From: Candidatus Gastranaerophilales bacterium | Lineage (GTDB): Bacteria > Cyanobacteriota > Vampirovibrionia > Gastranaerophilales > Gastranaerophilaceae | DNA: 39,806 nucleotides | Direction of reading: 5' to 3' | Assembly: GCA_944324175.1 (NCBI GenBank) | Contig: CALUVH010000018.1 | Location: 1 to 39,806 of the forward strand | In this document: positions 1 through 7,707 of the stretch, in pieces | Layout of the letters: every line of letters starts with the position of its first letter | How positions within the stretch are numbered: position 1 is the first letter of the stretch | Position numbers and translations under genes: made by a program | Notes under the pieces: model-generated | Databases searched by the model: none | Seen by the model: only the letters and a program-made list of their open reading frames with translations | What the model was told of the DNA's origin: nothing

Positions 1-918
1 ACTGCAAAAGACCTGTGGGACAAAAAACTTGTGGAAGCTACCCGTCAAATGAATATAGACGGCGTGATGACAGGAGTAGCAAGTACTACAGAAGATTACA
101 TGAACTATTTTAAGAAGTATGTAAAAGTAATCAAAACCTGCGAAAACGATAAACTAGAAAACTGCTACGCGACAAAATTTGTCCAAACAGGCGATAAAGA
201 AACCGAAGTAGAAGTAAGCAGCTTAACAACCGCAAGCAAACTCGGAAAAAAAGATTGGAATACAAATACAATGGGCTTTGTAATAGCGGATGGTACAACA
301 GTCGTGATGGCATACAACCCGAATTGCAGTAGCGTCGACCCATTCAGTAAAGAAGGTCAAAGCGGTCAGGTAGGCTGCATGAGTATGTTGATAGATGTAA
401 ACGGAAAGAAAGGTCCGAATAGAGTAGGAGATGATATCCAATTAAAGAATGCAACAATCTCCACTTGTGATATGAAATTCCAAGACAAATGCATAGCGGC
501 AAGTGATATCTATCCAATAACTCCAATAAACACTTGTGATGGAAGTCCAGATTTAGATTACGATGATCGAGGAAGTAAAAACGATTATTGTGCAACGAAT
601 TATTGGGCTGGAGCGAAGAAAACCTGCGTAAAGAATGATATGCACCTATCAACTTTGCAAGAATTAGCCGACGTAGCAACATATATATACAAACAAGACA
701 ACCCAATAGGCATAAGAGAAACTCGAAATAACATAACTCCAGATTTAAATCGAGCAGCGGAACTCAACTGGTCTATCGGCGGGGGGGCCTATTGGTCAAG
801 TGAGCCATACCTAGGAGGATCTACCACCGCAAATGTACGCGATTTCCAATCTTCTCGTAGTTTCCAAGGTTTCGCTAACATTGCAAGCTCTAGTTTCCGC
901 GCTAGGTGTTTTAAATAG
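1..918 (+). CDS. Prepilin-like protein with C-terminal lectin-like domain, 5' end missing
   Basis: The reading frame is open at base 1 and ends with TAG at 916-918; the first ten visible codons read TAKDLWDKKL. These residues align with residues just after the prepilin leader of the gene at 31775 (TAADVFQKKL), so the missing part should be a type IV prepilin/pseudopilin leader plus N-terminal helix. The body carries paired cysteines and a YWAGAKKTC stretch. The C-terminus (IGGGAYWSSEPY, then FRARCFK) resembles the DUF1566/FISUMP C-type-lectin-like fold. Likely role: surface or pilus-associated minor pilin with a ligand-binding tip domain. The last ~145 bases are about half G+C by hand count, clearly richer than neighbouring coding DNA. 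Family assignment is by pattern only. Confidence 0.75.
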   Translation, partial: TAKDLWDKKLVEATRQMNIDGVMTGVASTTEDYMNYFKKYVKVIKTCENDKLENCYATKFVQTGDKETEVEVSSLTTASKLGKKDWNTNTMGFVIADGTTVVMAYNPNCSSVDPFSKEGQSGQVGCMSMLIDVNGKKGPNRVGDDIQLKNATISTCDMKFQDKCIAASDIYPITPINTCDGSPDLDYDDRGSKNDYCATNYWAGAKKTCVKNDMHLSTLQELADVATYIYKQDNPIGIRETRNNITPDLNRAAELNWSIGGGAYWSSEPYLGGSTTANVRDFQSSRSFQGFANIASSSFRARCFK

Positions 919-978
919 ACGCAACGATGCCCTTGTATAATGTACATAATGCAAATAATATTTTGAAACAACAACACG

Positions 979-1003
979 CAGGTGCCTAATTGCTAGGCGC
1001 CTG
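979..1003. repeat. Palindrome family A, copy 1
   Basis: CAGGTGCC and GGCGCCTG flank a 9-base loop, forming an 8-bp stem with one wobble. It follows the prepilin-like gene by 60 bases and is followed by TTGATTATTTATTAAG, the same 16 bases as copy 3. It could act as a terminator, although the T-run is poor. Confidence 0.7.
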
Positions 1004-1028
1004 TTGATTATTTATTAAGTTACTGTAG

Positions 1029-1048
1029 GTCGGATTTACTAATCCGAC
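1029..1048. repeat. Palindrome family B, copy 1
   Basis: GTCGGATT-TACT-AATCCGAC is a perfect 8-bp inverted repeat with a 4-base loop, preceded by TGTAG. Confidence 0.8.
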
Positions 1049-1103
1049 AATAAAAAGAACTATAAAATCGCGTTACGCACAAGCAAAAAACAATCCCAAC
1101 ACG

Positions 1104-1124
1104 CAGGTGTCTAATTGGCACCTG
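1104..1124. repeat. Palindrome family A, copy 2
   Basis: CAGGTGTC and GGCACCTG surround TAATT. The stem has 8 pairs with one T-G wobble and is followed by TTTT, so this copy looks most like an intrinsic terminator. Confidence 0.65.
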
Positions 1125-1142
1125 TTTTGTATAATTACATAA

Positions 1143-1160
1143 TAGAGCCTATCGGCTCAG
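1143..1160. repeat. Palindrome family C, copy 1
   Basis: TAGAGCCTATCGGCTCAG contains GAGCC and GGCTC around a 4-base loop. The same 18 bases recur at 1264-1281. Confidence 0.75.
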
Positions 1161-1173
1161 ATAAAAAACGGTA

Positions 1174-1192
1174 ATAAACTCGATAAGTTTAT
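1174..1192. repeat. Single inverted repeat between family C and B copies
   Basis: ATAAACT-CGATA-AGTTTAT is a 7-bp perfect inverted repeat seen once, just upstream of family B copy 2. Confidence 0.45.
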
Positions 1193-1196
1193 GTAG

Positions 1197-1216
1197 GTCG
1201 GATTTACCAATCCGAC
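1197..1216. repeat. Palindrome family B, copy 2
   Basis: GTCGGATT-TACC-AATCCGAC is a perfect 8-bp stem, again preceded by TGTAG. One loop base differs from copy 1. Confidence 0.8.
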
Positions 1217-1263
1217 GATAAAAAAATGATAATAAATGAATAAAATCGGATAACGATAGCAGT

Positions 1264-1281
1264 TAGAGCCTATCGGCTCAG
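1264..1281. repeat. Palindrome family C, copy 2
   Basis: Exact copy of the 18-base element at 1143-1160, again followed shortly by a family B element. Confidence 0.75.
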
Positions 1282-1293
1282 CTGTTTATGTAG

Positions 1294-1310
1294 GTCGGAT
1301 TTACTAATCC
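1294..1310. repeat. Palindrome family B, truncated copy 3
   Basis: GTCGGATT-TACT-AATCC matches copy 1 and then breaks into an A-run, so the last three stem bases are lost. TGTAG precedes it as in the other copies. Confidence 0.7.
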
Positions 1311-1351
1311 AAAAAAAATACTGAAATAAATTCGGCCTGAAGATTTCCAAT

Positions 1352-1376
1352 CAGGTGCTTAATTGCAAGGCGTCTG
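1352..1376. repeat. Palindrome family A, copy 3
   Basis: CAGGTGCTT pairs with AAGGCGTCTG using G-U wobbles and one extra base. It is followed by TTGATTATTTATTAAG as in copy 1. Base changes between copies keep the pairing. Confidence 0.6.
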
Positions 1377-1474
1377 TTGATTATTTATTAAGCTTTTTTA
1401 ATTTTCTTGTCTTTGTTTTATCTTTGAGTTATCATTCTTTTAGCTTCAGTATTATGGAATGGGTGAGGTGTAGC

Positions 1475-2713
1475 ATGAATTTAGAGAATATAAAAAAAGT
1501 TGATCCGTTTGTGGCAGAGCAAATCGAGCTTGAATTAAGAAGACAACAAGAGACAATAGAGCTTATTGCCAGTGAAAATATTACCTCACTTGCGGTTATG
1601 GAGGCAAGTGGAAGCGTTTTGACAAACAAATACGCTGAAGGTAAGCCACACAAAAGATTTTACAACGGATGTGAGCATGTAGATATGATTGAAGAAATTG
1701 CTCAAAAACGTGCTTGTGAATTGTTTAACATGCCTCATGCGAACGTACAGCCTCACAGTGGTGCTCAGGCAAACATGGCTGTATTTATGTATTGTCTAAA
1801 ACCGGGTGATACAGTTCTTGGAATGGATTTATCTAATGGTGGGCACTTATCTCATGGGTCACCTGTTAATTTTTCAGGGTTATATTTCAATGTCAAAAGC
1901 TATGGGGTAGATGACGAAGGTAATATTGACTACGATAATGTCTTAGCTATGGCAAAGGAACACAGACCAAAATTGATTATATGTGGTGCTAGCAACTATT
2001 CTAAGATTATTGATTTTAAAAAGTTTAAAGAAATTGCGGATGAGGTGGGAGCATACTTACTTGCTGATATTGCTCATATTGCTGGGCTTGTTGCAACTGG
2101 ACTTCATCCTTCACCTGCCGGATATGCTGATTTTGTTACAACTACTACGCACAAATCTCTTCGTGGTCCTAGAGGTGGTATTATTATGTGTAACGAAGAG
2201 CATGCAGCCGGTATTGATAAGGCAGTATTCCCTGGAATGCAAGGCGGACCTTTGGAACATATTATTGCTGCAAAAGCTGTCGCACTGCTTGAGGCTTCAA
2301 AACCTGAGTTTAAGGCTTATGCACAACAAATTATAAAAAATGCGAAAGCTCTGGCTCAAGGGCTTATGGATGAAGGAATGGACATCGTTGGCGGTATGAC
2401 CGAAAATCACTTGATGACTCTTGACTTAAGAAGAACAGGTAAAACAGGTAAGGATATGGCCAACATCCTTGAGCGCGTCGGGATTACCGCTAATAAAAAT
2501 ACAGTACCAAACGACCCTCAAAGTCCTTTTGTTACAAGTGGTATTCGTCTGGGTACTCCTGCTGTTACTACTCGAGGTTTTAAGGAAGATGATATGATTG
2601 AAGTTGCAAAAATTATTGCATCTGCAATATTTTCATCAGATAATGAATTGGGATTGCAAAACTTAAAAGAACGTTCACTCAAACTTTGCAAAAAATACCC
2701 GCTTTATGAATAA
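1475..2713 (+). CDS. glyA: Serine hydroxymethyltransferase
   Basis: Interconverts serine plus tetrahydrofolate with glycine plus 5,10-methylene-tetrahydrofolate, a PLP enzyme supplying one-carbon units in the cytoplasm. The 412-residue product has the usual family length. [14 protein letters not shown] contains the PLP-binding lysine, and [11 protein letters not shown] near the N-terminus is the family signature. The start is placed at the ATG at 1475 because GAGGTG at 1465-1470 lies just upstream and the protein then begins at the usual point; an in-frame extension to 1355 would add an unrelated hydrophobic tail. The next gene follows after 19 bases, suggesting co-transcription. Confidence 0.97.
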   Translation: MNLENIKKVDPFVAEQIELELRRQQETIELIASENITSLAVMEASGSVLTNKYAEGKPHKRFYNGCEHVDMIEEIAQKRACELFNMPHANVQPHSGAQANMAVFMYCLKPGDTVLGMDLSNGGHLSHGSPVNFSGLYFNVKSYGVDDEGNIDYDNVLAMAKEHRPKLIICGASNYSKIIDFKKFKEIADEVGAYLLADIAHIAGLVATGLHPSPAGYADFVTTTTHKSLRGPRGGIIMCNEEHAAGIDKAVFPGMQGGPLEHIIAAKAVALLEASKPEFKAYAQQIIKNAKALAQGLMDEGMDIVGGMTENHLMTLDLRRTGKTGKDMANILERVGITANKNTVPNDPQSPFVTSGIRLGTPAVTTRGFKEDDMIEVAKIIASAIFSSDNELGLQNLKERSLKLCKKYPLYE

Positions 2714-2732
2714 GAGGTAAAAGGCTTACAAA

Positions 2733-3764
2733 ATGATTATTAAACTTACACATGCACATATTTTAGGAACGGTTATTGCTTATATTTTCGGTGTTTTTCT
2801 CGTGCCGCTTGTAATAAGTTTTTCTAAAAAAGAAGGTCTTGTTGATCTTCCTAACGAAAGAAAAATTCATACAAAACCGATTTCAAGAATAGGCGGTGTA
2901 GCAATTTGGCTTTCTGCCATGTTGTCTTTTTTAAGTTTGGTATTTTTAAGTTACTATCCTTATGGTAGCCTTCTTTCAGGAATTTTGCTTGGCAGTTCGT
3001 TGATGTTTTTGCTTGGACTTATTGATGATATTTATAACCTTGATGCTAAGTTTAAATTGTTTATTCAAATCGCAATTTCTACTTTGGTGTATTTACTTGG
3101 CGTACAAATCAGTCATATACCGTTTTTTGGGGGGCTTGATCTTGGAATGTGGTCTTATCCGATAACTATTTTATGGCTGGTTGGAATAAGTAATGCATTT
3201 AACTTTATTGACGGTGTAGATGGGTTGGCAGGATCAGTTGTAACCATTAACGCTGTAACACTTGCGATTATTGCTGTATCAATCACTCCTTCAAGTCCTA
3301 TTAGTGCTTTGATAGGATTCATTCTCGCAGGTTCTATGTTAGCATTTTTAACTTATAATTATAACCCTGCAAAAATATTTATGGGGGATTCCGGTGCGCT
3401 TTTTTCAGGATTTTTGCTCGCTGCAATTTCTATTACCGGTGTGATGAAAGCCGCTACGTTAGCAATTTTACTACCGTTTGTTGTGCTCGCCGTGCCTATT
3501 ATGGATATTACATATTCAAGTTTACGTAGAATTTGCAAAGGTAAATCACCTTTCGTCGCTGATGCTGAACATATTCACCATAAACTTCTACATGCAGGAT
3601 TTTCCCAGAAAAAAACAGTTGTTATATTAGCTTCATTTGCTATTATAGCAGGTGCTATGGCTACATTGTTTGTTGGTGTAATTAAATATTATTTCATTGC
3701 TATTGCCGTCTTAGTTATTATTATGTTGTTACTAAACTTTATAAAAGTCTTGACAAAAAAATAA
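2733..3764 (+). CDS. WecA/TagO-type undecaprenyl-phosphate N-acetylhexosaminyl-1-phosphate transferase
   Basis: Multi-pass membrane enzyme of the MraY/WecA superfamily, 343 residues with about ten hydrophobic segments. It should move a HexNAc-1-phosphate from a UDP-sugar to undecaprenyl phosphate, the first step of a surface polysaccharide. Visible signatures are LPNERKIHTKPISRIGG in the first cytoplasmic loop, LIDDIYNLD with the paired aspartates, NFIDGVDGLAG, FMGDSGALFSGF and HIHHKLLHAGF. These fit WecA/TagO/RgpG better than MraY. Candidate ribosome binding sites are GAGGT at 2714-2718 or AAGG at 2721-2724. dTDP-rhamnose genes at 13047-15405 may feed the same polysaccharide, which is inference. 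The exact donor sugar cannot be read from sequence. Confidence 0.88.
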   Translation: MIIKLTHAHILGTVIAYIFGVFLVPLVISFSKKEGLVDLPNERKIHTKPISRIGGVAIWLSAMLSFLSLVFLSYYPYGSLLSGILLGSSLMFLLGLIDDIYNLDAKFKLFIQIAISTLVYLLGVQISHIPFFGGLDLGMWSYPITILWLVGISNAFNFIDGVDGLAGSVVTINAVTLAIIAVSITPSSPISALIGFILAGSMLAFLTYNYNPAKIFMGDSGALFSGFLLAAISITGVMKAATLAILLPFVVLAVPIMDITYSSLRRICKGKSPFVADAEHIHHKLLHAGFSQKKTVVILASFAIIAGAMATLFVGVIKYYFIAIAVLVIIMLLLNFIKVLTKK

Positions 3765-3778
3765 TTATATGATAAAAT
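3750..3778 (+). promoter_or_regulatory. Strong sigma70-type promoter
   Basis: TTGACA at 3750-3755 and TAAAAT at 3773-3778 are separated by 17 bases. The -35 box lies inside the last codons of the WecA/TagO-type gene. The predicted start near 3785 gives a leader of about 175 bases before the gene at 3959. Confidence 0.75.
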
Positions 3779-3783
3779 CTACA

Positions 3784-3854
3784 CGGATTTAATTACTCAG
3801 TTTTAAAATTTGTTTTCTGCGACAAGAGTTTTAAAATATTTAAGTGTAAATCTG
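3784..3854 (+). other. Nested inverted repeats at the 5' end of a predicted transcript
   Basis: CGGATTTA (3784-3791) pairs with TAAATCTG (3847-3854). Inside it TTTTAAAA at 3801-3808 can pair with the second TTTTAAAA at 3829-3836, and inside that TTGT with ACAA. The element starts where the promoter at 3750-3778 would begin transcription. It may be a folded leader or a small RNA; no known family is recognised. Confidence 0.4.
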
Positions 3855-3873
3855 CTATATTATACGGTCATAT

Positions 3874-3905
3874 AAGTTTGATTTTTCTATTAAAAAATTA
3901 AACTT
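3874..3905 (+). other. AT-rich hairpin in leader
   Basis: AAGTTTGATTTTT (3874-3886) and AAAAATTAAACTT (3893-3905) form a 13-bp stem with a single G-U pair and a 6-base loop. There is no T-run after it, so it is more likely leader structure than an intrinsic terminator on this strand. Confidence 0.4.
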
Positions 3906-3958
3906 AGGGTGCGTATGGTATGTTACGAGGTGTTAGTTAAATAGTGAGGTGTTTAGCT

Positions 3959-4468
3959 ATGGCTAAAGTAAGTGCAGTACATCAAAAAGACAACTCTATG
4001 TTGAGTAACGTAGTCAAAGGCGTTGCAGTCGGCGCAGGTGCAGGGTACATTTCCAAGTATATGCTTCCGGTACAACCGGGTGAAAAAAGCACAAAAGAAT
4101 ATCAAAAAGCTATGGAAATTATCAAAAGAGAGACAGGTAATATTAAGGGAGTTATGATTGAAAGAATAAAAAATTTACCTAACAAAACTCTCGCCCAAGA
4201 CACATTTTTAAAAGTGGTAGAGACTCCGAAAGGTGCTATCAATGATAAAATGCGTATTATAAATAAGTTAAAACCGGATGATAAGTTAGAATTGAGAAAT
4301 ATTATTTCGACCGTAAATGATTATGCTTCAAAGATGCTGAAACATCATATCACAGCCTATGAGGTTGGTGTAACCAAGAGGATAAGACCTGCATTTGTTG
4401 GATTGGGTGCATTTTTAGGATTTGTAGGAGCTGTTGCTTACAATGTTGCAAAGACAAACAGAGCTTAG
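3959..4468 (+). CDS. Unknown 169-residue protein with hydrophobic ends
   Basis: Not recognised. The ATG at 3959 is chosen because GTGAGGTG at 3944-3951 is a good ribosome binding site seven bases upstream; the GTG at 3944 is part of that site. The product has a short N-terminal hydrophobic glycine-rich stretch (VVKGVAVGAGAGYI), a charged helical middle with many lysines, and a C-terminal hydrophobic segment (GLGAFLGFVGAVAY). This could be a small membrane-associated protein. It sits behind a strong promoter with a long folded leader and converges on tyrA with a 4-base stop overlap. Confidence 0.7.
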   Translation: MAKVSAVHQKDNSMLSNVVKGVAVGAGAGYISKYMLPVQPGEKSTKEYQKAMEIIKRETGNIKGVMIERIKNLPNKTLAQDTFLKVVETPKGAINDKMRIINKLKPDDKLELRNIISTVNDYASKMLKHHITAYEVGVTKRIRPAFVGLGAFLGFVGAVAYNVAKTNRA

Positions 4469-5229
4469 CTTTTCTTGAACATTTTAGAGCGTTTTGATTT
4501 AATCTTGGAGATTATTTTTGGATAATCTCCTGAGGTTAGATCGCCTATACTTTTGTATAGTTTGAGTATTGAATGTTGAATGTTTTTAGCGTTCATACTC
4601 ACCATATCGACTGCCATTTCTTCATTAGAAAGAGCAAGCCTTGTCATATCTCTGAAACCGCTTGATGCTATTTCAACAGCCAGCGGATTTTCTGAGGCTG
4701 CCAGAAAAAGCGCTTGAGATACCACCATTGGCATATGAGAAATCATTGCAACTGCCTCATCATGCTCTTTTGCTGTTGTGAATATTGGTGTAGCACCAAG
4801 TATTTTTATTATTTCAACAAGCTCACTGCTTTCGCCAAATTGAGGAGTGATTACCCACTTTGCTCCTTTAAACAGTCCTTCGAAAGAGTTTTCAAAGCCT
4901 TTATTTTCTGTACCTGCCATCGGATGTGATGGCACAAAACGGTAGTTACGTTTTTTTTTACATACAAAGCTTTTTAGGCTGCATACATCACTTACAATAG
5001 TTTCAGGTCTTAGTACTTGTTCCAATTCATCAAGTACCTCAAGGGTTTTGTTCATAGGTGTGCATACAAAAATTAAATCTCTGTCAGTTAAATCTTCATA
5101 AGATTTATAAATATTTTCTCCACTTTGAGAATTAGATACAGCTTTGACGTCATATTCTAAAGAAATCAAGTCCTTGAATATTGATCCGCCAATTAAGCCA
5201 AGTCCTATAATACCGATTTTTTTTACCAT
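4465..5229 (-). CDS. tyrA: Prephenate dehydrogenase
   Basis: Oxidative decarboxylation of prephenate to 4-hydroxyphenylpyruvate with NAD(P)+, for tyrosine synthesis. The 254-residue protein starts with the Rossmann motif IGLGLIGGS and has the catalytic-region motif PSHPMAGTENKGF. There is no fused chorismate mutase or ACT domain, so this is the short monofunctional type. It is the last gene of proB-proA-tyrA, three bases after proA, with AAGGA upstream. Arogenate dehydrogenase cannot be excluded because the two activities look alike in sequence. Placing tyrosine synthesis with the proline genes is unusual. Confidence 0.9.
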   Translation of the reverse strand: MVKKIGIIGLGLIGGSIFKDLISLEYDVKAVSNSQSGENIYKSYEDLTDRDLIFVCTPMNKTLEVLDELEQVLRPETIVSDVCSLKSFVCKKKRNYRFVPSHPMAGTENKGFENSFEGLFKGAKWVITPQFGESSELVEIIKILGATPIFTTAKEHDEAVAMISHMPMVVSQALFLAASENPLAVEIASSGFRDMTRLALSNEEMAVDMVSMNAKNIQHSILKLYKSIGDLTSGDYPKIISKIKSKRSKMFKKS

Positions 5230-5232
5230 TGT

Positions 5233-6480
5233 CTATAAATCCTTATGCGAAAAGTGCTTTTTACCTGAAACATAATCAGCTACGATTTGTCCATTACCTT
5301 TTAATTTATATTTATAGATGGTTAATCCCTCAAGTCCTACAGGTCCTCTTGCATGTGTTTTGTTTGTGGAAATACCAACCTCTGCTCCAAAACCGTATCT
5401 GAATCCGTCTGCAAATCTTGTTGATGTGTTAAAATATACTCCTGCTGAGTCAACTTTATTCATAAACTTTTCTGCGTTTTCAATATCTGAAGTAATAATA
5501 CTTTCGGTATGTCCTGAGCCGTATTTGTTTATGTGTTCAATAGCTTCATTTACATCGTCTACAAGTTTGTATGCAAGAATTTTATCGCCATATTCAAAAG
5601 ACCAACTCTCAGGTGTAGAGATAAGTTTTATACCGACATTTTCAAGTGCTTGTAACAATTCATCTTTAGCAGAGAAATCTTTATGAATAAGTAGAGTCTC
5701 AACTGCATTACATGCACTTGGATATTGAGTTTTAGCATCAATAATAATTTTTTTAGCCATTTCAATATCAGCAGTCTTATCTGTGAAAATATGACAAATT
5801 CCATCAGCATGTCCAAGTACAGGGATTTTGGTATTTTCTTTAATGTATTTCACTAATTTATTTCCGCCTCGTGGAATAATTAGATTGATATACTTATCAC
5901 ATTTAAGCATTTCAGCTACATCATCACGTGTAAATACTTGTTTTAGTAAATTCTTAGGGAATTTTTCAATTCCCTCAAGAGTTGAATTTATTATTCCTAA
6001 AATCGTTTTATTTGTGCAAATTGACTCTTTGCCACCTTTTAGAATGACCGCATTTGAAGATTTTATCGCTAAAGATGAAATTTGTGCTATTACATCAGGT
6101 CTTGCTTCAAATATAATTCCTAAAACTCCTATAGGACAAGAAACTTTGTACAAAACTAAATCTTTGTCCAATTCTCTTTTCAGTAAAATCTTATTGATAG
6201 GGTCATCTAATTTGACGATATCTCTTATGCCTGATATCATATCGCGCATTTTATTTTCATCAAGTTTTAAACGGTTATATGTTGCCTGATTTATTTCACC
6301 TGAATCTAGCAAACTCTTAGCATTTATCAAGTCTTGCTTGTTTGCTTCAAATATCTTTTCTTTATTGCTTTCCAAAGCATTTGCAATTAATGTAAGTGCA
6401 TTATCCTTAGCTTCAGTACTCAAATCGGCAATCTCAAGCGATGCCTGTTTGGCAAGTTTAGCAATTTCAATAAAATCCAT
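5233..6480 (-). CDS. proA: Gamma-glutamyl phosphate reductase
   Basis: Second step of proline synthesis: NADPH-dependent reduction of L-glutamyl-5-phosphate to glutamate-5-semialdehyde in the cytoplasm. The product is 415 residues, normal for the family. The aldehyde-dehydrogenase-fold active-site cysteine lies in QYPSACNAVETLL, and the C-terminal block GFGAEVGISTNKTHARGPVG is diagnostic. AGGAAA eight bases before the ATG supports the start. It lies 15 bases after proB and three bases before tyrA, so the three are almost certainly one operon. Confidence 0.97.
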   Translation of the reverse strand: MDFIEIAKLAKQASLEIADLSTEAKDNALTLIANALESNKEKIFEANKQDLINAKSLLDSGEINQATYNRLKLDENKMRDMISGIRDIVKLDDPINKILLKRELDKDLVLYKVSCPIGVLGIIFEARPDVIAQISSLAIKSSNAVILKGGKESICTNKTILGIINSTLEGIEKFPKNLLKQVFTRDDVAEMLKCDKYINLIIPRGGNKLVKYIKENTKIPVLGHADGICHIFTDKTADIEMAKKIIIDAKTQYPSACNAVETLLIHKDFSAKDELLQALENVGIKLISTPESWSFEYGDKILAYKLVDDVNEAIEHINKYGSGHTESIITSDIENAEKFMNKVDSAGVYFNTSTRFADGFRYGFGAEVGISTNKTHARGPVGLEGLTIYKYKLKGNGQIVADYVSGKKHFSHKDL

Positions 6481-6495
6481 TGTTATTTCCTTTTT

Positions 6496-7638
6496 TTACA
6501 AAATGGTTATGTTATCTCTTGTAATAATTGCATCATAATTCTTAAATCCTAATATTTCAAGAATGTTATCAGAATGGCATCCTATGACCTTTTTACAAGC
6601 ATCAGAATTATAATTTATAATACCACGAGCAAATTCTTTCATATCTTCATCAAGAATAGATATTACATCTCCCTTGTCAAATTTGTTTATGACTTTTAGT
6701 ACTCCTATAGGTAATAAGCTTTTGCGTTTTTCAATTAATGCTTTTTTAGCGCCGCTGTTTACAACTATTTTACCTATGATGTTTGTAGCGTATCCTATCC
6801 AGCGTTTTTTATCTGATAAAAATTCACCCTGAGGCAAAAACATTGTACCAATATCTTCACATTCGAAGATTTTTTTAATTACAAAAGGTATTTTACCATT
6901 AGCTATCAAGACTTTACCGCCAAAACGTGTAACAAGTCTCGCTGCTTCAAGTTTTGTAGACATACCGCCTCTACCCCCTGAGGATACTCCTTGCGCAAGA
7001 GCAAGAATGTCATCACTTACTTCGGGGACTTCTTTAATGAGCTTGGCATCAGGATTATCTTTTGGGTTAGAGTCAAAAAGTCCGTCAATGTCTGAAAGTA
7101 TAATTAATAAATCAGCATCTAACTCACTTGCAACAAGGGCTGAAAGTTTATCATTATCAGAAAAACATACAAGTTTATTTTCATATCTTTGAGATATCTC
7201 TAATGTGGATACTGTATCATTTTGATTGATGATAGGCACTGCTCCCAGTTCCAATAATTTATTTAAGGTGGTTCTAAGACTTAGATATCTGGTTCTTATT
7301 GAAAAATCATCTTCGGTCAAAAGAATTTGAGCTGCAACAAGTCCATAGCCATCAAAACCATTTTCATATATGGACATCAATTTCCCTTGCCCTATTGCTG
7401 CGCAAGCTTGTTTTAAAGCCATTCCCTCCGTGCTATCAAGTCCTAGTCGTTTTTTCCCCATTCCAACAGCACCTGAGGTAATTAAAATAACTTCTTTTCC
7501 TTGTTTTACGAGTGTTGCCATGTCTTCAATGAATGAAAAAACACGAGGTAAGGAGACATTACCATCGTCACTTCTTAAAACATTTGTACCCAGTTTAATT
7601 ACAATTCTTTTAGCATTTATAAATTCTTTTCTGTCCAT
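6496..7638 (-). CDS. proB: Glutamate 5-kinase with PUA domain
   Basis: First step of proline synthesis: ATP-dependent phosphorylation of glutamate. The 380-residue protein has the amino-acid-kinase domain (RIVIKLGTNVL near the N-terminus, ITSGAVGMGKKRLGL, INQNDTV, LSDIDGLFDSNP, SGGRGGMSTKL) followed by a C-terminal PUA domain of about 100 residues. It is usually feedback-inhibited by proline. It is the first gene of proB-proA-tyrA. No Shine-Dalgarno precedes the ATG; a -10 box sits exactly at -12 to -7, so the message is probably leaderless. Confidence 0.97.
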   Translation of the reverse strand: MDRKEFINAKRIVIKLGTNVLRSDDGNVSLPRVFSFIEDMATLVKQGKEVILITSGAVGMGKKRLGLDSTEGMALKQACAAIGQGKLMSIYENGFDGYGLVAAQILLTEDDFSIRTRYLSLRTTLNKLLELGAVPIINQNDTVSTLEISQRYENKLVCFSDNDKLSALVASELDADLLIILSDIDGLFDSNPKDNPDAKLIKEVPEVSDDILALAQGVSSGGRGGMSTKLEAARLVTRFGGKVLIANGKIPFVIKKIFECEDIGTMFLPQGEFLSDKKRWIGYATNIIGKIVVNSGAKKALIEKRKSLLPIGVLKVINKFDKGDVISILDEDMKEFARGIINYNSDACKKVIGCHSDNILEILGFKNYDAIITRDNITIL

Positions 7639-7644
7639 ACTGAT

Positions 7645-7653
7645 ATTTTAGCA
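7645..7653 (-). promoter_or_regulatory. Extended -10 promoter of leaderless proB
   Basis: On the minus strand TGC-TAAAAT occupies -15 to -7 relative to the proB ATG. The TGn extension compensates for the absence of a recognisable -35. Predicted +1 is the A of the ATG. Confidence 0.65.
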
Positions 7654-7664
7654 TAAAAAAGTTT

Positions 7665-7696
7665 AAAAAAGAGAATGTATTTCAATTCTCTTTTTT
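7665..7696 (-). terminator. Intrinsic terminator after rnpB
   Basis: A perfect 12-bp stem (AAAAAAGAGAAT / ATTCTCTTTTTT) with a 7-base loop lies 12 bases beyond the 3' end of rnpB in its direction. Its arms carry A and T runs, so it can work on either strand. It also separates rnpB from proB. Confidence 0.85.
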
Positions 7697-7707
7697 GAAA
7701 ATAAAAA

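Larger units (their letters stand above)
919..1474. other. Non-coding palindrome mosaic before glyA
   Basis: This 556-base stretch has no convincing gene. It holds three kinds of short palindrome in two or three copies each plus one extra inverted repeat, listed separately. The last 80 bases before glyA are T-rich leader. An open frame running into glyA from an ATG at 1355 starts inside a palindrome copy and has no ribosome binding site, so it is not called. Confidence 0.7.

Noticed and set aside
919-1354. CRISPR array or tRNA remnants in the palindrome region
   Set aside because: Repeats are of several kinds, irregularly spaced and individually palindromic; no constant repeat-spacer unit and no tRNA cloverleaf or TTCGA arm.
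1355-1474. N-terminal extension of glyA from an ATG at 1355
   Set aside because: It starts inside a palindrome copy, has no ribosome binding site, adds a hydrophobic tail unknown in SHMT, and a good GAGGTG lies before the ATG at 1475.
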